DNA of 64,000 nt, from positions 1-64,000 of the IMG/VR virus record IMGVR_UViG_3300022935_000005, one strand, 5' to 3'. Positions 48,754-57,834 of the stretch are shown one piece after another. Made by a program: the position numbers and the translations under genes. The notes under the pieces were generated by a model. The model was given only the letters and a program-made list of their open reading frames with translations. It did not search any database and was not told the DNA's origin. This stretch comes from a virus. The stretch's first letter is position 1, and each line of letters starts with the position of its first letter.

Positions 48754-49734
48754 ATGAAGACAGCGATGGTAACTGGTATAACAGGACAGGATGGCTCTTA
48801 CTTAGCAGAACTGTTACTAAACAAAGGTTACAGAGTGGTTGGTCTCAAGAGAAGAACAAGTATCCTGTCGACTGATAGAATAGACCACTTGTTCGATAAC
48901 CCGATGTTATCACTGGAATATTATTCTCTTCACGACGCCACAACGTTATACAGGCTGATTGAGAAATATAAACCACAAGAGTTTTACAACTTAGCTGCTC
49001 AATCGCACGTTAAGGTTTCATTTGATGTACCTGTCGAGACCGTTGATACTATCGTGATGGGTACTTTAAAGATTCTAGAAGCAGTTAGACACGTCGATCC
49101 AACAATAAAGGTTTACCAAGCAAGTTCTTCAGAGATGTTTGGAGACAATCCGACTGTGCCGCAGTCAGAGACAACAGCTCTGCAACCAGCAAGCCCATAC
49201 GCATGTGCAAAAGTATTTGCCCACAATCTCTGTAGGAACTATAGAGAGTCTTACGGAATGCATATATCTAGCGGTATCTTGTTTAATCATGAAAGCCCTC
49301 GACGTGGCGAAACATTTGTCACGAGAAAAATTACGCTGGCTGCTGCGAGAATAAAGCTCGGGCTCCAAGACAAGCTTTATCTTGGAAATCTAGACGCAAA
49401 AAGAGACTGGGGTTTTGCTGGTGATTATGTGGAGGCAATGTGGAGAATGCTGCAGCAGGAATCGCCAGATGACTATGTAATTGCTACAGGCGAAACGTCG
49501 ACAGTCAAGGAGTTTCTGCACAAAGTCTTTGAGATAGCAGGTCTTGATGTAGAAAAATATGTAGAAATAGACTCTCGTCTGTTCAGACCTCATGAGGTTC
49601 CTCTTCTTTTGGGAGACGCTACAAAGGCAACAGAAAGGCTTGGGTGGAAAGCAACAGTTGATTTAGACGGACTAGCTAGGATGATGTATGAGTCAGACCT
49701 AAAGATGTTAAGCAAAGAACAAGGAAGACAATAA
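48754..49734 (+). CDS. gmd: GDP-mannose 4,6-dehydratase (326 aa)
   Basis: TGITGQDGSYLAELLLNKGYRVVGLKRRTS, YNLAAQSHVKVSFDVP, SSSEMFG, the YxxxK motif in YACAKVFAHN, and NHESPRRGETFVTRKI are diagnostic of GMD. It converts GDP-mannose to GDP-4-keto-6-deoxymannose, the branch point to GDP-fucose (45850) or a dideoxy sugar (47549). Slightly shorter than the usual 345-370 aa. Confidence 0.92.
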   Translation: MKTAMVTGITGQDGSYLAELLLNKGYRVVGLKRRTSILSTDRIDHLFDNPMLSLEYYSLHDATTLYRLIEKYKPQEFYNLAAQSHVKVSFDVPVETVDTIVMGTLKILEAVRHVDPTIKVYQASSSEMFGDNPTVPQSETTALQPASPYACAKVFAHNLCRNYRESYGMHISSGILFNHESPRRGETFVTRKITLAAARIKLGLQDKLYLGNLDAKRDWGFAGDYVEAMWRMLQQESPDDYVIATGETSTVKEFLHKVFEIAGLDVEKYVEIDSRLFRPHEVPLLLGDATKATERLGWKATVDLDGLARMMYESDLKMLSKEQGRQ

Positions 49735-50297
49735 TGGCAATACCTGAGCAACTTTTAAAAGAAGTAAAGGAAAAACACAACTGTACTGTCTTTTTTGAGA
49801 CTGGATTATATCATGGGTATTCTGCGAGGATTGCTCTCGACATGGGTTTTGAAAAAGTGGTGTCTATTGAGCTGTTGCAAAGATTCGTAGACAGGGGAAA
49901 AGACACGTTTAAAAAAGAGATTGCTGAAAATAGATACTTTGTGATACCTGATGACAGTGCGAATTTAGGCAACCACTTAAGCTCTATATTGGATGACAAG
50001 GTTGTTTTTTGGCTGGATGCCCACATAGACAATCCACTAAATGGAGCTGTTTGTCAACCACTCGAGACGTGTCCAGTTGTGCAAGAGATTAACTCCCTTA
50101 GCGTGATGAGGCAAAAGCCAGTGATCTTGGTTGATGACATAAGCATAATAGAAGGTTCAGCACCGTGGGGTGATAGATCACCTGATGCCATAAATCTTGA
50201 AAAAATAATCTCAGCAATAAACAACTTACCGTTTGACTATAGCATATCCTATTGGCCATCTGTTTCTTCTGAGAAAGATATATTGGTGGCTGTGTAA
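49734..50297 (+). CDS. Rossmann-fold methyltransferase-like protein (187 aa)
   Basis: VFFETGLYHGYSARIALDMGFEKVVSIELL is a class I methyltransferase motif I/II; VFWLDAH and ILVDDISI follow. Similar small proteins occur in phage and bacterial glycan loci as putative FkbM-like methyltransferases. One-base overlap with gmd. Confidence 0.6.
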   Translation: MAIPEQLLKEVKEKHNCTVFFETGLYHGYSARIALDMGFEKVVSIELLQRFVDRGKDTFKKEIAENRYFVIPDDSANLGNHLSSILDDKVVFWLDAHIDNPLNGAVCQPLETCPVVQEINSLSVMRQKPVILVDDISIIEGSAPWGDRSPDAINLEKIISAINNLPFDYSISYWPSVSSEKDILVAV

Positions 50298-50325
50298 AGT
50301 CACAAAATAAAGTATAATATTCTTT
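50294..50325 (+). promoter_or_regulatory. Promoter of leaderless nuclease gene
   Basis: TATAAT at 50313-50318 lies seven bases before ATG 50326, with no ribosome-binding site between. A GTGTAA at 50294-50299 resembles the early -35 box but the 13-base spacing is short. The mRNA is probably leaderless. Confidence 0.4.
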
Positions 50326-51204
50326 ATGAGTGATGAATTAGATAACAGAGTTGCCTTAGTGCAATTTCCGACTAGTAAACCCCACGTTTCATACTCTGAG
50401 ATTCGTACATGGAAAGAGTGTCCGTATAGACACAAACTTACTTACATAGACAAGATCTCTGTTGATGAGCCAAGTCCGTATCTTTCTTATGGTACAGCGG
50501 TCCATGCTGCGCTAGAGGATTTTTTAAAGACCCGCTCTATGGACGTTTCTATAGCTCTTGATCAGATTAAAGCAGAGTGGGAAAAGCACGGCTTCGATTC
50601 TGATGTATGGATAAAGGCTCAAGCCGACTATCGCTCTTCACAAGGGTGGAAGCCTAAGCCGCACAATTATTTAAGTGAATGGCTTGAGTGGGCTGAAAAC
50701 TGTCTTAATGAAATCCCACAATTTCTAGATTCTGAATTTGATGAGTGGGAAACAGTATCAGCAGAAGAAGAACTCTATGAGTTTGTGGAAGGTTATGACA
50801 TTTTCTTCAAGGGCTTTATCGATGCTCTTCTTAAGGTAAAGATTAAGGGGAAAGAATTCTATTATGTTCTTGACTGGAAGACCGCCGGTGATAAAGGGTG
50901 GTACGCGTCCAAGAGAAGAGACATACTAACATGGGCTCAAATTGCTTTATACAAGTCATTCTGGATGAGAAAGAATGATTTAGATACAAAGCAAGTTAAA
51001 TGCGGGTTTGTACTTCTCAAACGAGGTGCCAAGAAAGGCAACACTTGTGAGCTAGTAAAAGTGTCTGTTGGTCCTAAAGCGGAAGAGAATGCTCTATCGA
51101 TTATGAGAAGTATGGTAAAGACAGTCCGCCGCGGCATTTTTCTGAAGAATAGAGACTCATGCTTGTTCTGTGAGTTCAAGGGGACAACGAACTGTCCAGG
51201 ATAG
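50326..51204 (+). CDS. Cas4/AddB-like Fe-S PD-(D/E)XK exonuclease (292 aa)
   Basis: SYSEIRTWKECPYRHKLTYID with Cys32, then SYGTAVHAALEDFL, GFIDALLKV and VLDWKTAG (the D...DWK nuclease core, about 165-192), and C-terminal Cys279, Cys282 and Cys290 form the four-Cys iron-sulfur site of Cas4/AddB. Such nucleases process DNA ends in recombination or replication. It is the only DNA enzyme within the glycan island. Confidence 0.85.
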   Translation: MSDELDNRVALVQFPTSKPHVSYSEIRTWKECPYRHKLTYIDKISVDEPSPYLSYGTAVHAALEDFLKTRSMDVSIALDQIKAEWEKHGFDSDVWIKAQADYRSSQGWKPKPHNYLSEWLEWAENCLNEIPQFLDSEFDEWETVSAEEELYEFVEGYDIFFKGFIDALLKVKIKGKEFYYVLDWKTAGDKGWYASKRRDILTWAQIALYKSFWMRKNDLDTKQVKCGFVLLKRGAKKGNTCELVKVSVGPKAEENALSIMRSMVKTVRRGIFLKNRDSCLFCEFKGTTNCPG

Positions 51205-51212
51205 TCTCATTA

Positions 51213-51220
51213 GATAAATA
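51213..51220 (+). promoter_or_regulatory. T4-type late promoter variant GATAAATA
   Basis: GATAAATA, one base from TATAAATA, 64 bases before the GT4 gene and after the nuclease gene. A plausible gp55-dependent -10 box; unproven. Confidence 0.35.
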
Positions 51221-51283
51221 TACTTCTGAAATCGTTTTGATATGATTACTCACAAGGTACCCAACATTTAGACAGGGCTTACA

Positions 51284-52549
51284 ATGAGTGAAAATCAAAA
51301 CAAAAAATTAAAAATACTTCTAATATCAGACCACGCCTTGAGCACATCTGGTGTAGGTTGTCAGTCACGATTCTTGATGAATGGACTGATAGAAAAGGGA
51401 AATTGGACAGTCAGGCAGCTAGGTGCCGCAATGAAGCACAGCAGTTATGACGTCCAAGCACCGCACCCAGAGTTTATCATAAAGCCCATTGACGGGTTCG
51501 GTAACCCAGATATGATACGAGTTCTTCTTGCAACAGAGAAGCCAGATGTACTCATGATCTTTACCGACCCGCGCTTTTATACTTGGCTGTGGGCAATGGA
51601 AGACGAAATCCACCAAGTTTGTCCTATCGCTTATTGGCACGTTTGGGACAACTATCCGTCTCCTGATTTTAATGACGACTTTTATGCATCAACAGACTTA
51701 ATAAATTGTCACTCGTACCTGACTTATGGAATAGTCAAAGAAAAGTTTCCTGATAGAACAAACTTCATACCTCATGCTCTACCAGATGAATTGTTCTTTA
51801 AGCTCCCTGAGAATCAAAAAAAGAGCTTTAGGCAACAACTGCTTGGTCCAAATTCTGAAGACAAGTTTGTTCTTTTTTGGGTCAACAGGAATGCTAAGAG
51901 AAAAAGACCAAATGACGTACTATGGTCTTGGAAGTTGTTTCTAGATAAGCTAGATGGGGAACAGCGCAAGAACGTGATGTTACTGATGCACACTGACCCT
52001 CATGATCAAGAAGGACCGAATTTGATGGCTACTTCTCAAAAGCTGGGTATCTTGGATACTGTGAAATTTTCAAGAGAGCGTGTTGGATTTGAACAGATGA
52101 ATGTTCTTCACAACATATCAGATGCATGTATTAATATAGCTTTTGCAGAAGGTTTTGGTCTTGCAACTTTAGAGGCAATGAAGGTCGGGAATCCAATTAT
52201 CGCTTGTAAGACGGGTGGATTGACAAGACAAGTTGTTGATCATCGTGACGGGTCTGAAAATGGTGTGGCTCTTGACATTGTAACAAAGACTCTCGTGGGG
52301 TCTCAAAATGTTCCGTACATATACGAAGACTATTGCTCTGTCGAAGATACTGCTGAGGCGATAAATAAGCTGTACTCTATGTCTAAGCAAGAAAGAGAGC
52401 AGCTCGGCCAGAAAGCTATGGAATATGTTCAAGAAGAGTTTGCGATGCAAAAAACTATTGACTTGTGGCATGATTCTCTTCTTAAACTCGTAGAAGACTG
52501 GAAAGAAGGAAAGAGGGTTGTCCCACGTTATGAGATCAAGGAGTTGTAA
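51284..52549 (+). CDS. GT4 glycosyltransferase (421 aa)
   Basis: GT-B fold: ISDHALSTSGVGCQSRFLMNGL at the start and the donor motif NIAFAEGFGLATLEAMKVGNPIIACKTGGLTRQV (Glu-x7-Glu) near residue 285. Transfers a sugar from a nucleotide donor. Two bases separate it from a second GT4. Confidence 0.88.
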   Translation: MSENQNKKLKILLISDHALSTSGVGCQSRFLMNGLIEKGNWTVRQLGAAMKHSSYDVQAPHPEFIIKPIDGFGNPDMIRVLLATEKPDVLMIFTDPRFYTWLWAMEDEIHQVCPIAYWHVWDNYPSPDFNDDFYASTDLINCHSYLTYGIVKEKFPDRTNFIPHALPDELFFKLPENQKKSFRQQLLGPNSEDKFVLFWVNRNAKRKRPNDVLWSWKLFLDKLDGEQRKNVMLLMHTDPHDQEGPNLMATSQKLGILDTVKFSRERVGFEQMNVLHNISDACINIAFAEGFGLATLEAMKVGNPIIACKTGGLTRQVVDHRDGSENGVALDIVTKTLVGSQNVPYIYEDYCSVEDTAEAINKLYSMSKQEREQLGQKAMEYVQEEFAMQKTIDLWHDSLLKLVEDWKEGKRVVPRYEIKEL

Positions 52550-52551
52550 GG

Positions 52552-53727
52552 ATGATTGTTTTAATTAGAGGTCCATTGCTCAGCGTAACTGGATATGGAT
52601 GCCATACTAGGCAGATATGGAAGTGGGCGAGATCGAAACCCGGTTGGCAAGTGTATGCCAACATCGTCCCTTGGGGAACGTGCACTTATTACGTAGATCC
52701 TGAAGCTGAGGATGGGGTCATCGGCGATGTGATGGCAAATTCCAGTCCACCCACTACGAAACCAGATTTAACGATTCAAGTGCAGCTGCCAGATGAGTGG
52801 GACCCTACCTTGGGCAAGGTTAATATCGGTGTAACAGCAGGAATAGAGGCAGACAAGTGTAGCATGAAGTGGATTTCTGCTTGCGAAAAAATGGACAGGG
52901 TAGTCGTTCCGAGTGAGTACTCAAAAGTGGCTTTGCTTAACGGCGGACTAGCGAAGGACAAACTTGTAAATATTCCAGAGGCTACTACATGTGGATTTGA
53001 ACAGACACCCGGTTCCATTGAGGTTACTAAAAGGCTCGACAAAATTAGCACTGATTTTAATTTTCTGATGTTCGGTCAGATAACAGCACATAATGCGGAA
53101 ACAGACAGAAAAAACACTTTTAATTGTCTAAAGTGGTTGTGCGAAGAATTTGAGGGAAGAGAAGACGTGGGGATTATCATAAAGACTAACCTGGGAAGAA
53201 TGACTGTCCAGGATCGGTCATATGCAACATCTACAATCACTCAAGTTCTATCTATGGTCCGAAAAGGTGAGTACCCTCGCATTCATATTGTCCATGGGCT
53301 CATGGATCCTAACGAAATCGGTGCTGTATACAGGCATGATAAGGTAAAGGCGCTTGTAGCTCCCACTAGAGGAGAAGGATGGGGACTTCCAATTCTTGAT
53401 GCCGCCGCCAATGGTTTACCTGTTATTGCAACAGGACACTCTGGTCATCTAGATTTCCTAAAACACACGAAGTTCTTAGATATTAAATTTTCCTTAAGGG
53501 AAATACCGGAAGCCATGCAAGACGGAAGAATATGGGTAAAAGGCGCAAGATGGGCTGAGCCTAGCGAAAAGCACTTTAAGAGTCGTGTGAGAAAATTTAA
53601 AGACTCTCATCGACCACCCACGGAATGGGCAAGCAATAGCGCAAGCAAGATTAGAGAACTTTTTTCTATTGAGTCTGTGTTTACGAAATATGATGAAGCG
53701 CTAGGTGACTTAATTGACTTATCTTGA
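52552..53727 (+). CDS. GT4 glycosyltransferase (391 aa)
   Basis: VAPTRGEGWGLPILDAAANGLPVIATGHSGHLDFL is the GT4 donor-binding motif near residue 265; MFGQITAHNAETDRKN starts the C-terminal half. Its end overlaps the membrane protein gene by 14 bases. Confidence 0.85.
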   Translation: MIVLIRGPLLSVTGYGCHTRQIWKWARSKPGWQVYANIVPWGTCTYYVDPEAEDGVIGDVMANSSPPTTKPDLTIQVQLPDEWDPTLGKVNIGVTAGIEADKCSMKWISACEKMDRVVVPSEYSKVALLNGGLAKDKLVNIPEATTCGFEQTPGSIEVTKRLDKISTDFNFLMFGQITAHNAETDRKNTFNCLKWLCEEFEGREDVGIIIKTNLGRMTVQDRSYATSTITQVLSMVRKGEYPRIHIVHGLMDPNEIGAVYRHDKVKALVAPTRGEGWGLPILDAAANGLPVIATGHSGHLDFLKHTKFLDIKFSLREIPEAMQDGRIWVKGARWAEPSEKHFKSRVRKFKDSHRPPTEWASNSASKIRELFSIESVFTKYDEALGDLIDLS

Positions 53728-54040
53728 GATAATACTTCTTTTTGTTCTGGCTATCCTCTTATGTTTATTAGGATGGATGGGATTTAAACTGTACACCCTG
53801 GGTGTAACGATACTTAACGTACAGGACACTCTGGAAGACAGTATAGAAGTACTTGATAGCAAGGTCGAGTCAATGGAGAGAATTCTCGCAATTCCTTTAT
53901 TTTCTGACAGTCCAGAGATAAAGTCGCTACAAAGGGACATGATAGCGTGTAGGGACGCAACACTGGACATTGCGTATTCGCTTTCAAATTCTCTGAAAAG
54001 AGAAATTGCTGAAGAAGAAGTCGTTGGAGAACAACAGTGA
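53714..54040 (+). CDS. Membrane-anchored coiled-coil protein (108 aa)
   Basis: TTG start in the end of the previous gene with TAGGTGA upstream. One membrane span (LEIILLFVLAILLCLLGWMGFKLY) followed by a coiled coil (VQDTLEDSIEVLDSKVESMERIL). Function unknown; it is coupled to the late sigma gene. Confidence 0.6.
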   Translation: MTYLEIILLFVLAILLCLLGWMGFKLYTLGVTILNVQDTLEDSIEVLDSKVESMERILAIPLFSDSPEIKSLQRDMIACRDATLDIAYSLSNSLKREIAEEEVVGEQQ

Positions 54041-54771
54041 CAATAAAGAAGAAGAAGATTATAAGAAGAAAACCTGGTCAAAAAAGAAATATGTATTTCA
54101 CCAAAGACACTCAGGTTTCAATAGAGTCATACCAGCAAGAGGAAGATAAAGACGCCAGAGAAGTCATCTACAAAAAAGAGATAGCTCCCGCGTTTGAGCA
54201 GCTTGCTGAGAGTCTTATATACGTATACGGGTTTAATTCTCCATATGAGACTGTTGCTTCGATGAAAGATGATTGCGTGGCTTTCCTTTACGAGACAATA
54301 CATAAGTGGGATCCAGAAAGAGGAACGAAAGCATTTTCTTATTTTAATGTAGTAGCCAAAAACTGGCTAATCATAAGATGTAGAAATGCTAAAAAGAATT
54401 TCCACCGTCACGTTTCAATGTCAGATATGTCAGTATTGAACTCAAACGATAAGCACACTATTGCTAGCCATCAAGTTGTACCCTCACCTGAAGATATATT
54501 AGAACAAGCAAATTACAAGAATGAGCTATTTAGTGTAATCACAGAAATAGAAAACAGAGTTAAAAAGCAGAATGAGGTCACATGTGTAAAAGCAATCCGA
54601 ACAGTCTTTGAGAATATAGACAATCTGGATTTCTTAAATAAACGTGCAATATACGTTTATATCCGAGAGATATCTGGCTTAAATTCAAAACAACTATCTG
54701 TTGCGATGTCTAGGATTCGAAAGCACTACAAGGACATAGTGAAAGACGAAAGATTGGTAGATTTATTCTGA
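54037..54771 (+). CDS. 55: T4 gp55-like late sigma factor (244 aa)
   Basis: GTG start overlapping the upstream stop. Basic N-terminal extension (KKKKIIRRKPGQKR), then a region-2-like block VAFLYETIHKWDPERGTKAFSYFNVVAKNWLI (81-112). The C-terminal part ends in a helix-rich stretch (GLNSKQLSVAMSRIRKHYKDIV). Longer than T4 gp55 (185 aa). It should direct host polymerase to TATAAATA-type late promoters; candidates are at 45787 and 51213. Stands directly before the baseplate genes. Confidence 0.85.
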   Translation: MTIKKKKIIRRKPGQKRNMYFTKDTQVSIESYQQEEDKDAREVIYKKEIAPAFEQLAESLIYVYGFNSPYETVASMKDDCVAFLYETIHKWDPERGTKAFSYFNVVAKNWLIIRCRNAKKNFHRHVSMSDMSVLNSNDKHTIASHQVVPSPEDILEQANYKNELFSVITEIENRVKKQNEVTCVKAIRTVFENIDNLDFLNKRAIYVYIREISGLNSKQLSVAMSRIRKHYKDIVKDERLVDLF

Positions 54772-54778
54772 GGTACGT

Positions 54779-55147
54779 ATGAGTTTAGATAAAGTTTCAA
54801 ATGCTCTACAAGATTTTGATGAGCTAAAAAAGAAGGTCAAAGATTTTTCTGAAGTACTTCAGAAATTAGAGCATGCTGATGCAAAGAAGAAGATTCTCTG
54901 GAAAGAGATTTATGAGAATGCGATAACAGACAGACAAAATGCTCACGTTCTATTTGTAGAGGCATATACAACGATGAGCCAAGGTACAACTGAGCATGCG
55001 ACGCTGGGATCGACTTTGAGTAAATACCTGGAAAGAATGAACAAAGCGAACGATCAATTACTTAAGCTAGCGGAAATAATGGCGCGCTCTGAAGATGACT
55101 TCAATAAGATTAACGCTGACGATTTGTTCGATCAAATTCAAGGATAG
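54779..55147 (+). CDS. Helical coiled-coil protein (122 aa)
   Basis: Strongly helical (ALQDFDELKKKVKDFSEVLQKLEHADAKKK, LERMNKANDQLLKLAEIMARSEDDF). Located between the late sigma factor and the hub gene, hence a candidate late-transcription cofactor or baseplate-assembly protein. Nothing in the sequence decides between them. Confidence 0.65.
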   Translation: MSLDKVSNALQDFDELKKKVKDFSEVLQKLEHADAKKKILWKEIYENAITDRQNAHVLFVEAYTTMSQGTTEHATLGSTLSKYLERMNKANDQLLKLAEIMARSEDDFNKINADDLFDQIQG

Positions 55148-55153
55148 TTTTAG

Positions 55154-56995
55154 ATGGCTAGCAACGTAGGAAAAGATGCGGTATCGGAATCGTTAGAGAC
55201 AAGATCTAGCGTAGCTGACGTCGTCCAACAGCAGGCCACGGCCAGTCCTACACAGACCTTACTTCGAGCTGTAGTGGTGGAAGTACTTTACGATTTAGCT
55301 GCCATACCAGATGAGGACATAGAGGAGCTCAAATCGCTAGTTAATGTTCCTGACTTGGTCGCCTCAGCACCACGAAATTCAATCATTGCGAGAGTTACCA
55401 CTGCCGGCGCTGACAAGAAAGCAGAAGTCGCGAGAGAACAAGTCACAGAGGAAGAACAGCAAAAAGCTGACGAAAACAAAGAGCCGGTTGAGGAAAAAGA
55501 CGCGATAGGGAAGGTAGGTATACTGGCTTATCCGTTCTTTCCACCTCATCTCTGCATGCCTCTCAAACCTGGAGAGCAAGTCTGGCTGGTCACTGAGTCT
55601 CCTGATACACCTTCTAAGATAATGTACTGGATGTGCAGAGTTACAGAGCCAGATCATATAGACGACATTAACTACACTCACTCAGACAGAAAATTTTCTG
55701 GATCACTCGCTCCAAAAACATCAAAGGAAAAAGCTGACGCAGCAACTGGTTCATCTGAAAAAACGGACACTTCACCATCAAGCTCTACAGGACAAGCTGA
55801 GGGAAAAAAAGAAACATTCGATAAGAATGAAGACGGAATAGATGATCGTATTTTTGGCTTTCCCAATGGAACCGGCGAGGCTGATGGTTACACTTTAGCA
55901 GAAGAGTTTGCTTACGAAGAGATTGTCAACTTGGCTTCCGCCTATAATCAGTTTCGTACTCAAGATGTGCCAAGATATACGAAACGTCCTGGTGACCTAG
56001 TGCTGCAAGGTTCAAACAATACTCTTATATGCTTAGGCGAAGAAAGAGGATGGCGCCACGATGACAGTCCGGCAGATAGCGAGACCTCAAACGCGACAGA
56101 GACAGAAGATCAGCTTACTGAGAAAAAAGATCACGTATGGGGAGCAATCGATATTGTTGCCGGACGTGGCAGGTACAACTGGAGAATGCTGGGTGAAGAA
56201 GTCGAAACTTCAACAAGCTCAGAGCCTCTAAGTCCATCCGCTCGCGTCATACTGAACTCTCCAGATGCAGACCAAGGCCGTGAAGCGTGGGTTGAAGTAA
56301 ACAAGAATCCTCAAGAGTCTGATAACGCAGAGGAGAACAGAAAGGATAACCCGACTGAAGGCGACCCGGATTTCTTTAGCGACGCTGCAAGAATAATAAT
56401 TTCTCATGGCTCTAAGACGGACGAAAACTTTAATATTGCGGAGATCGGTGCAACTCTTCCGACTCCTATCGGCGAATCGTTCGGTCAATACGATTTGGTG
56501 AACAAGGAAGGGGAGTATCCTTCTGCGATCACAACAAAGGCTGATGAGATAAGAGTCATAGCTCGTAAGCTTGAAGCAGGTTCACCTGTAGAAGGAGCAC
56601 CAGAAATTAATGGTTCTATACGGCTGGTTAAAGAGGGGACACCAGATGGTGATCTCGCCACCATCATGTTACTTCCTGACGGTACTGTACAGATAACTGG
56701 CTCTAGAATAGTACTAGGTCGGCATCCTGATGATGGTGGACTGGGTGCCGATAACAAGGGTCCAGGAGAGGGTAATTCTCAACCTTATGTGAAGTACCAG
56801 CAGCTAGAAGACTTGTTAACTGCGATGATGAAAGACGTGCAAACATTTTGTGATACAGTGTTGACTCACACAACACCTGGGTATGGTGCTCCATCAGTTC
56901 AATTGAATTCAGCTGCAAACGCATTAAAGGCTGCAATGTCTTCCCGTATAGGCGAAATACCAGACTTACAGTCTGAAAGAATATTCGGAGAATAG
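55154..56995 (+). CDS. Baseplate hub protein, gp5/gpV-like (613 aa)
   Basis: An OB-fold-like segment KVGILAYPFFPPHLCMPLKPGEQVWLVTE follows an acidic Glu-rich linker. A C-terminal spike region (RLVKEGTPDGDLATIMLLPDGTVQITGSRIVLGR) resembles the beta-helix of gp5/gpV proteins. No lysozyme motif is seen, unlike T4 gp5. The long acidic linker (residues about 185-225, Ser/Glu/Lys-rich) is unusual. Followed by gp25-like and gp6-like genes. Confidence 0.7.
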   Translation: MASNVGKDAVSESLETRSSVADVVQQQATASPTQTLLRAVVVEVLYDLAAIPDEDIEELKSLVNVPDLVASAPRNSIIARVTTAGADKKAEVAREQVTEEEQQKADENKEPVEEKDAIGKVGILAYPFFPPHLCMPLKPGEQVWLVTESPDTPSKIMYWMCRVTEPDHIDDINYTHSDRKFSGSLAPKTSKEKADAATGSSEKTDTSPSSSTGQAEGKKETFDKNEDGIDDRIFGFPNGTGEADGYTLAEEFAYEEIVNLASAYNQFRTQDVPRYTKRPGDLVLQGSNNTLICLGEERGWRHDDSPADSETSNATETEDQLTEKKDHVWGAIDIVAGRGRYNWRMLGEEVETSTSSEPLSPSARVILNSPDADQGREAWVEVNKNPQESDNAEENRKDNPTEGDPDFFSDAARIIISHGSKTDENFNIAEIGATLPTPIGESFGQYDLVNKEGEYPSAITTKADEIRVIARKLEAGSPVEGAPEINGSIRLVKEGTPDGDLATIMLLPDGTVQITGSRIVLGRHPDDGGLGADNKGPGEGNSQPYVKYQQLEDLLTAMMKDVQTFCDTVLTHTTPGYGAPSVQLNSAANALKAAMSSRIGEIPDLQSERIFGE

Positions 56996-57004
56996 GAGAG
57001 AGAA

Positions 57005-57274
57005 ATGCCATTATCAGTTGCAAAAGTACCGTTAGAGACTCAAATAGCCGCCGCTTTCAAGAGAGTTAGGAATGCTGGCAAAGAAGACGGTGCCAACCCC
57101 GACGCTATTATAGACCAGTTGGCTAACGATCTTGCTACAGCTATTAATGCTTATGTTACTCAAGCTGTCGTACAAGTTACACTAGTTAATACAGCTGTAG
57201 TCGGAGTAGGCGGTGGTGTTCCAGGACCTGTGGTAGGAACAGGCGTCGGAATAGGTTCTGGGATATTGATATGA
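57005..57274 (+). CDS. Small Gly/Val-rich baseplate-associated protein (89 aa)
   Basis: Helical start (PLETQIAAAFKRVRNAG) and a Gly/Val-rich hydrophobic C-terminus (VVGVGGGVPGPVVGTGVGIGSG). The position between hub and gp25 suggests a spike-associated or tip protein, but it lacks PAAR features. Not recognised. Confidence 0.6.
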   Translation: MPLSVAKVPLETQIAAAFKRVRNAGKEDGANPDAIIDQLANDLATAINAYVTQAVVQVTLVNTAVVGVGGGVPGPVVGTGVGIGSGILI

Positions 57275-57279
57275 CAAAA

Positions 57280-57323
57280 CATCACCACTATTTTTGAGCA
57301 ATGGATATTTATGAGTGGTGGTG
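57280..57323 (+). repeat. Inverted repeat upstream of the gp25 gene
   Basis: CATCACCACT (57280-57289) and AGTGGTGGTG (57314-57323) pair at nine of ten positions across 24 bases that contain TATTTATG, a late-promoter-like sequence on the + strand only in part. May be an attenuator or folding element. Confidence 0.3.
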
Positions 57324-57332
57324 GAACAAGTT

Positions 57333-57830
57333 ATGTCAATTGAACGAAGAGTAAATACAAAAACTTACAGTTTCAAATCTGTAGGGAATACAGCCGAGCT
57401 AAAGAAGAAGCTCGCGAACTCCGACCTACAGCGTCCACCTGTGGGTATAAAGACTCCCGTTGCTTTGTCTGAAAAGGGCGGAGCTTTTCTGGAAATGCAT
57501 GATAATTTTCCAGATCAGATACATGACAACTTATTGAACTTGATACTTTGTAACCATGGAGAAAGATTGGGACTACCTGACTTTGGAGCTAACCTGATGG
57601 AACTGACGTTCGAACTACAGGAATCAGATACTCAATCTGAAGCGATGTCTAGAATCAACTCTGCTGTTTCAAAGTACATGCCCTACGTTTCTTTAGAGAC
57701 GTTTACACCGATTATTGATCTGTTTGACAACAAAGAAGTCGCAAAGATCGGAGTCAATTTAGGCTACACCATACCTAAGCTTCGTACCGACCTTCGTCAA
57801 ATTGAGGTAATTTTGTATAGTGCAGGATGA
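57333..57830 (+). CDS. 25: Baseplate wedge protein, gp25-like (165 aa)
   Basis: The gp25/lysozyme-like segment NLLNLILCNHGERLGLPDFGANLMELTFE (about residues 70-98) is diagnostic. Precedes the gp6-like gene as in other contractile phages. ATG 57333 chosen; GTG 57315 in frame is possible. Confidence 0.85.
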   Translation: MSIERRVNTKTYSFKSVGNTAELKKKLANSDLQRPPVGIKTPVALSEKGGAFLEMHDNFPDQIHDNLLNLILCNHGERLGLPDFGANLMELTFELQESDTQSEAMSRINSAVSKYMPYVSLETFTPIIDLFDNKEVAKIGVNLGYTIPKLRTDLRQIEVILYSAG

Positions 57831-57834
57831 TTGA

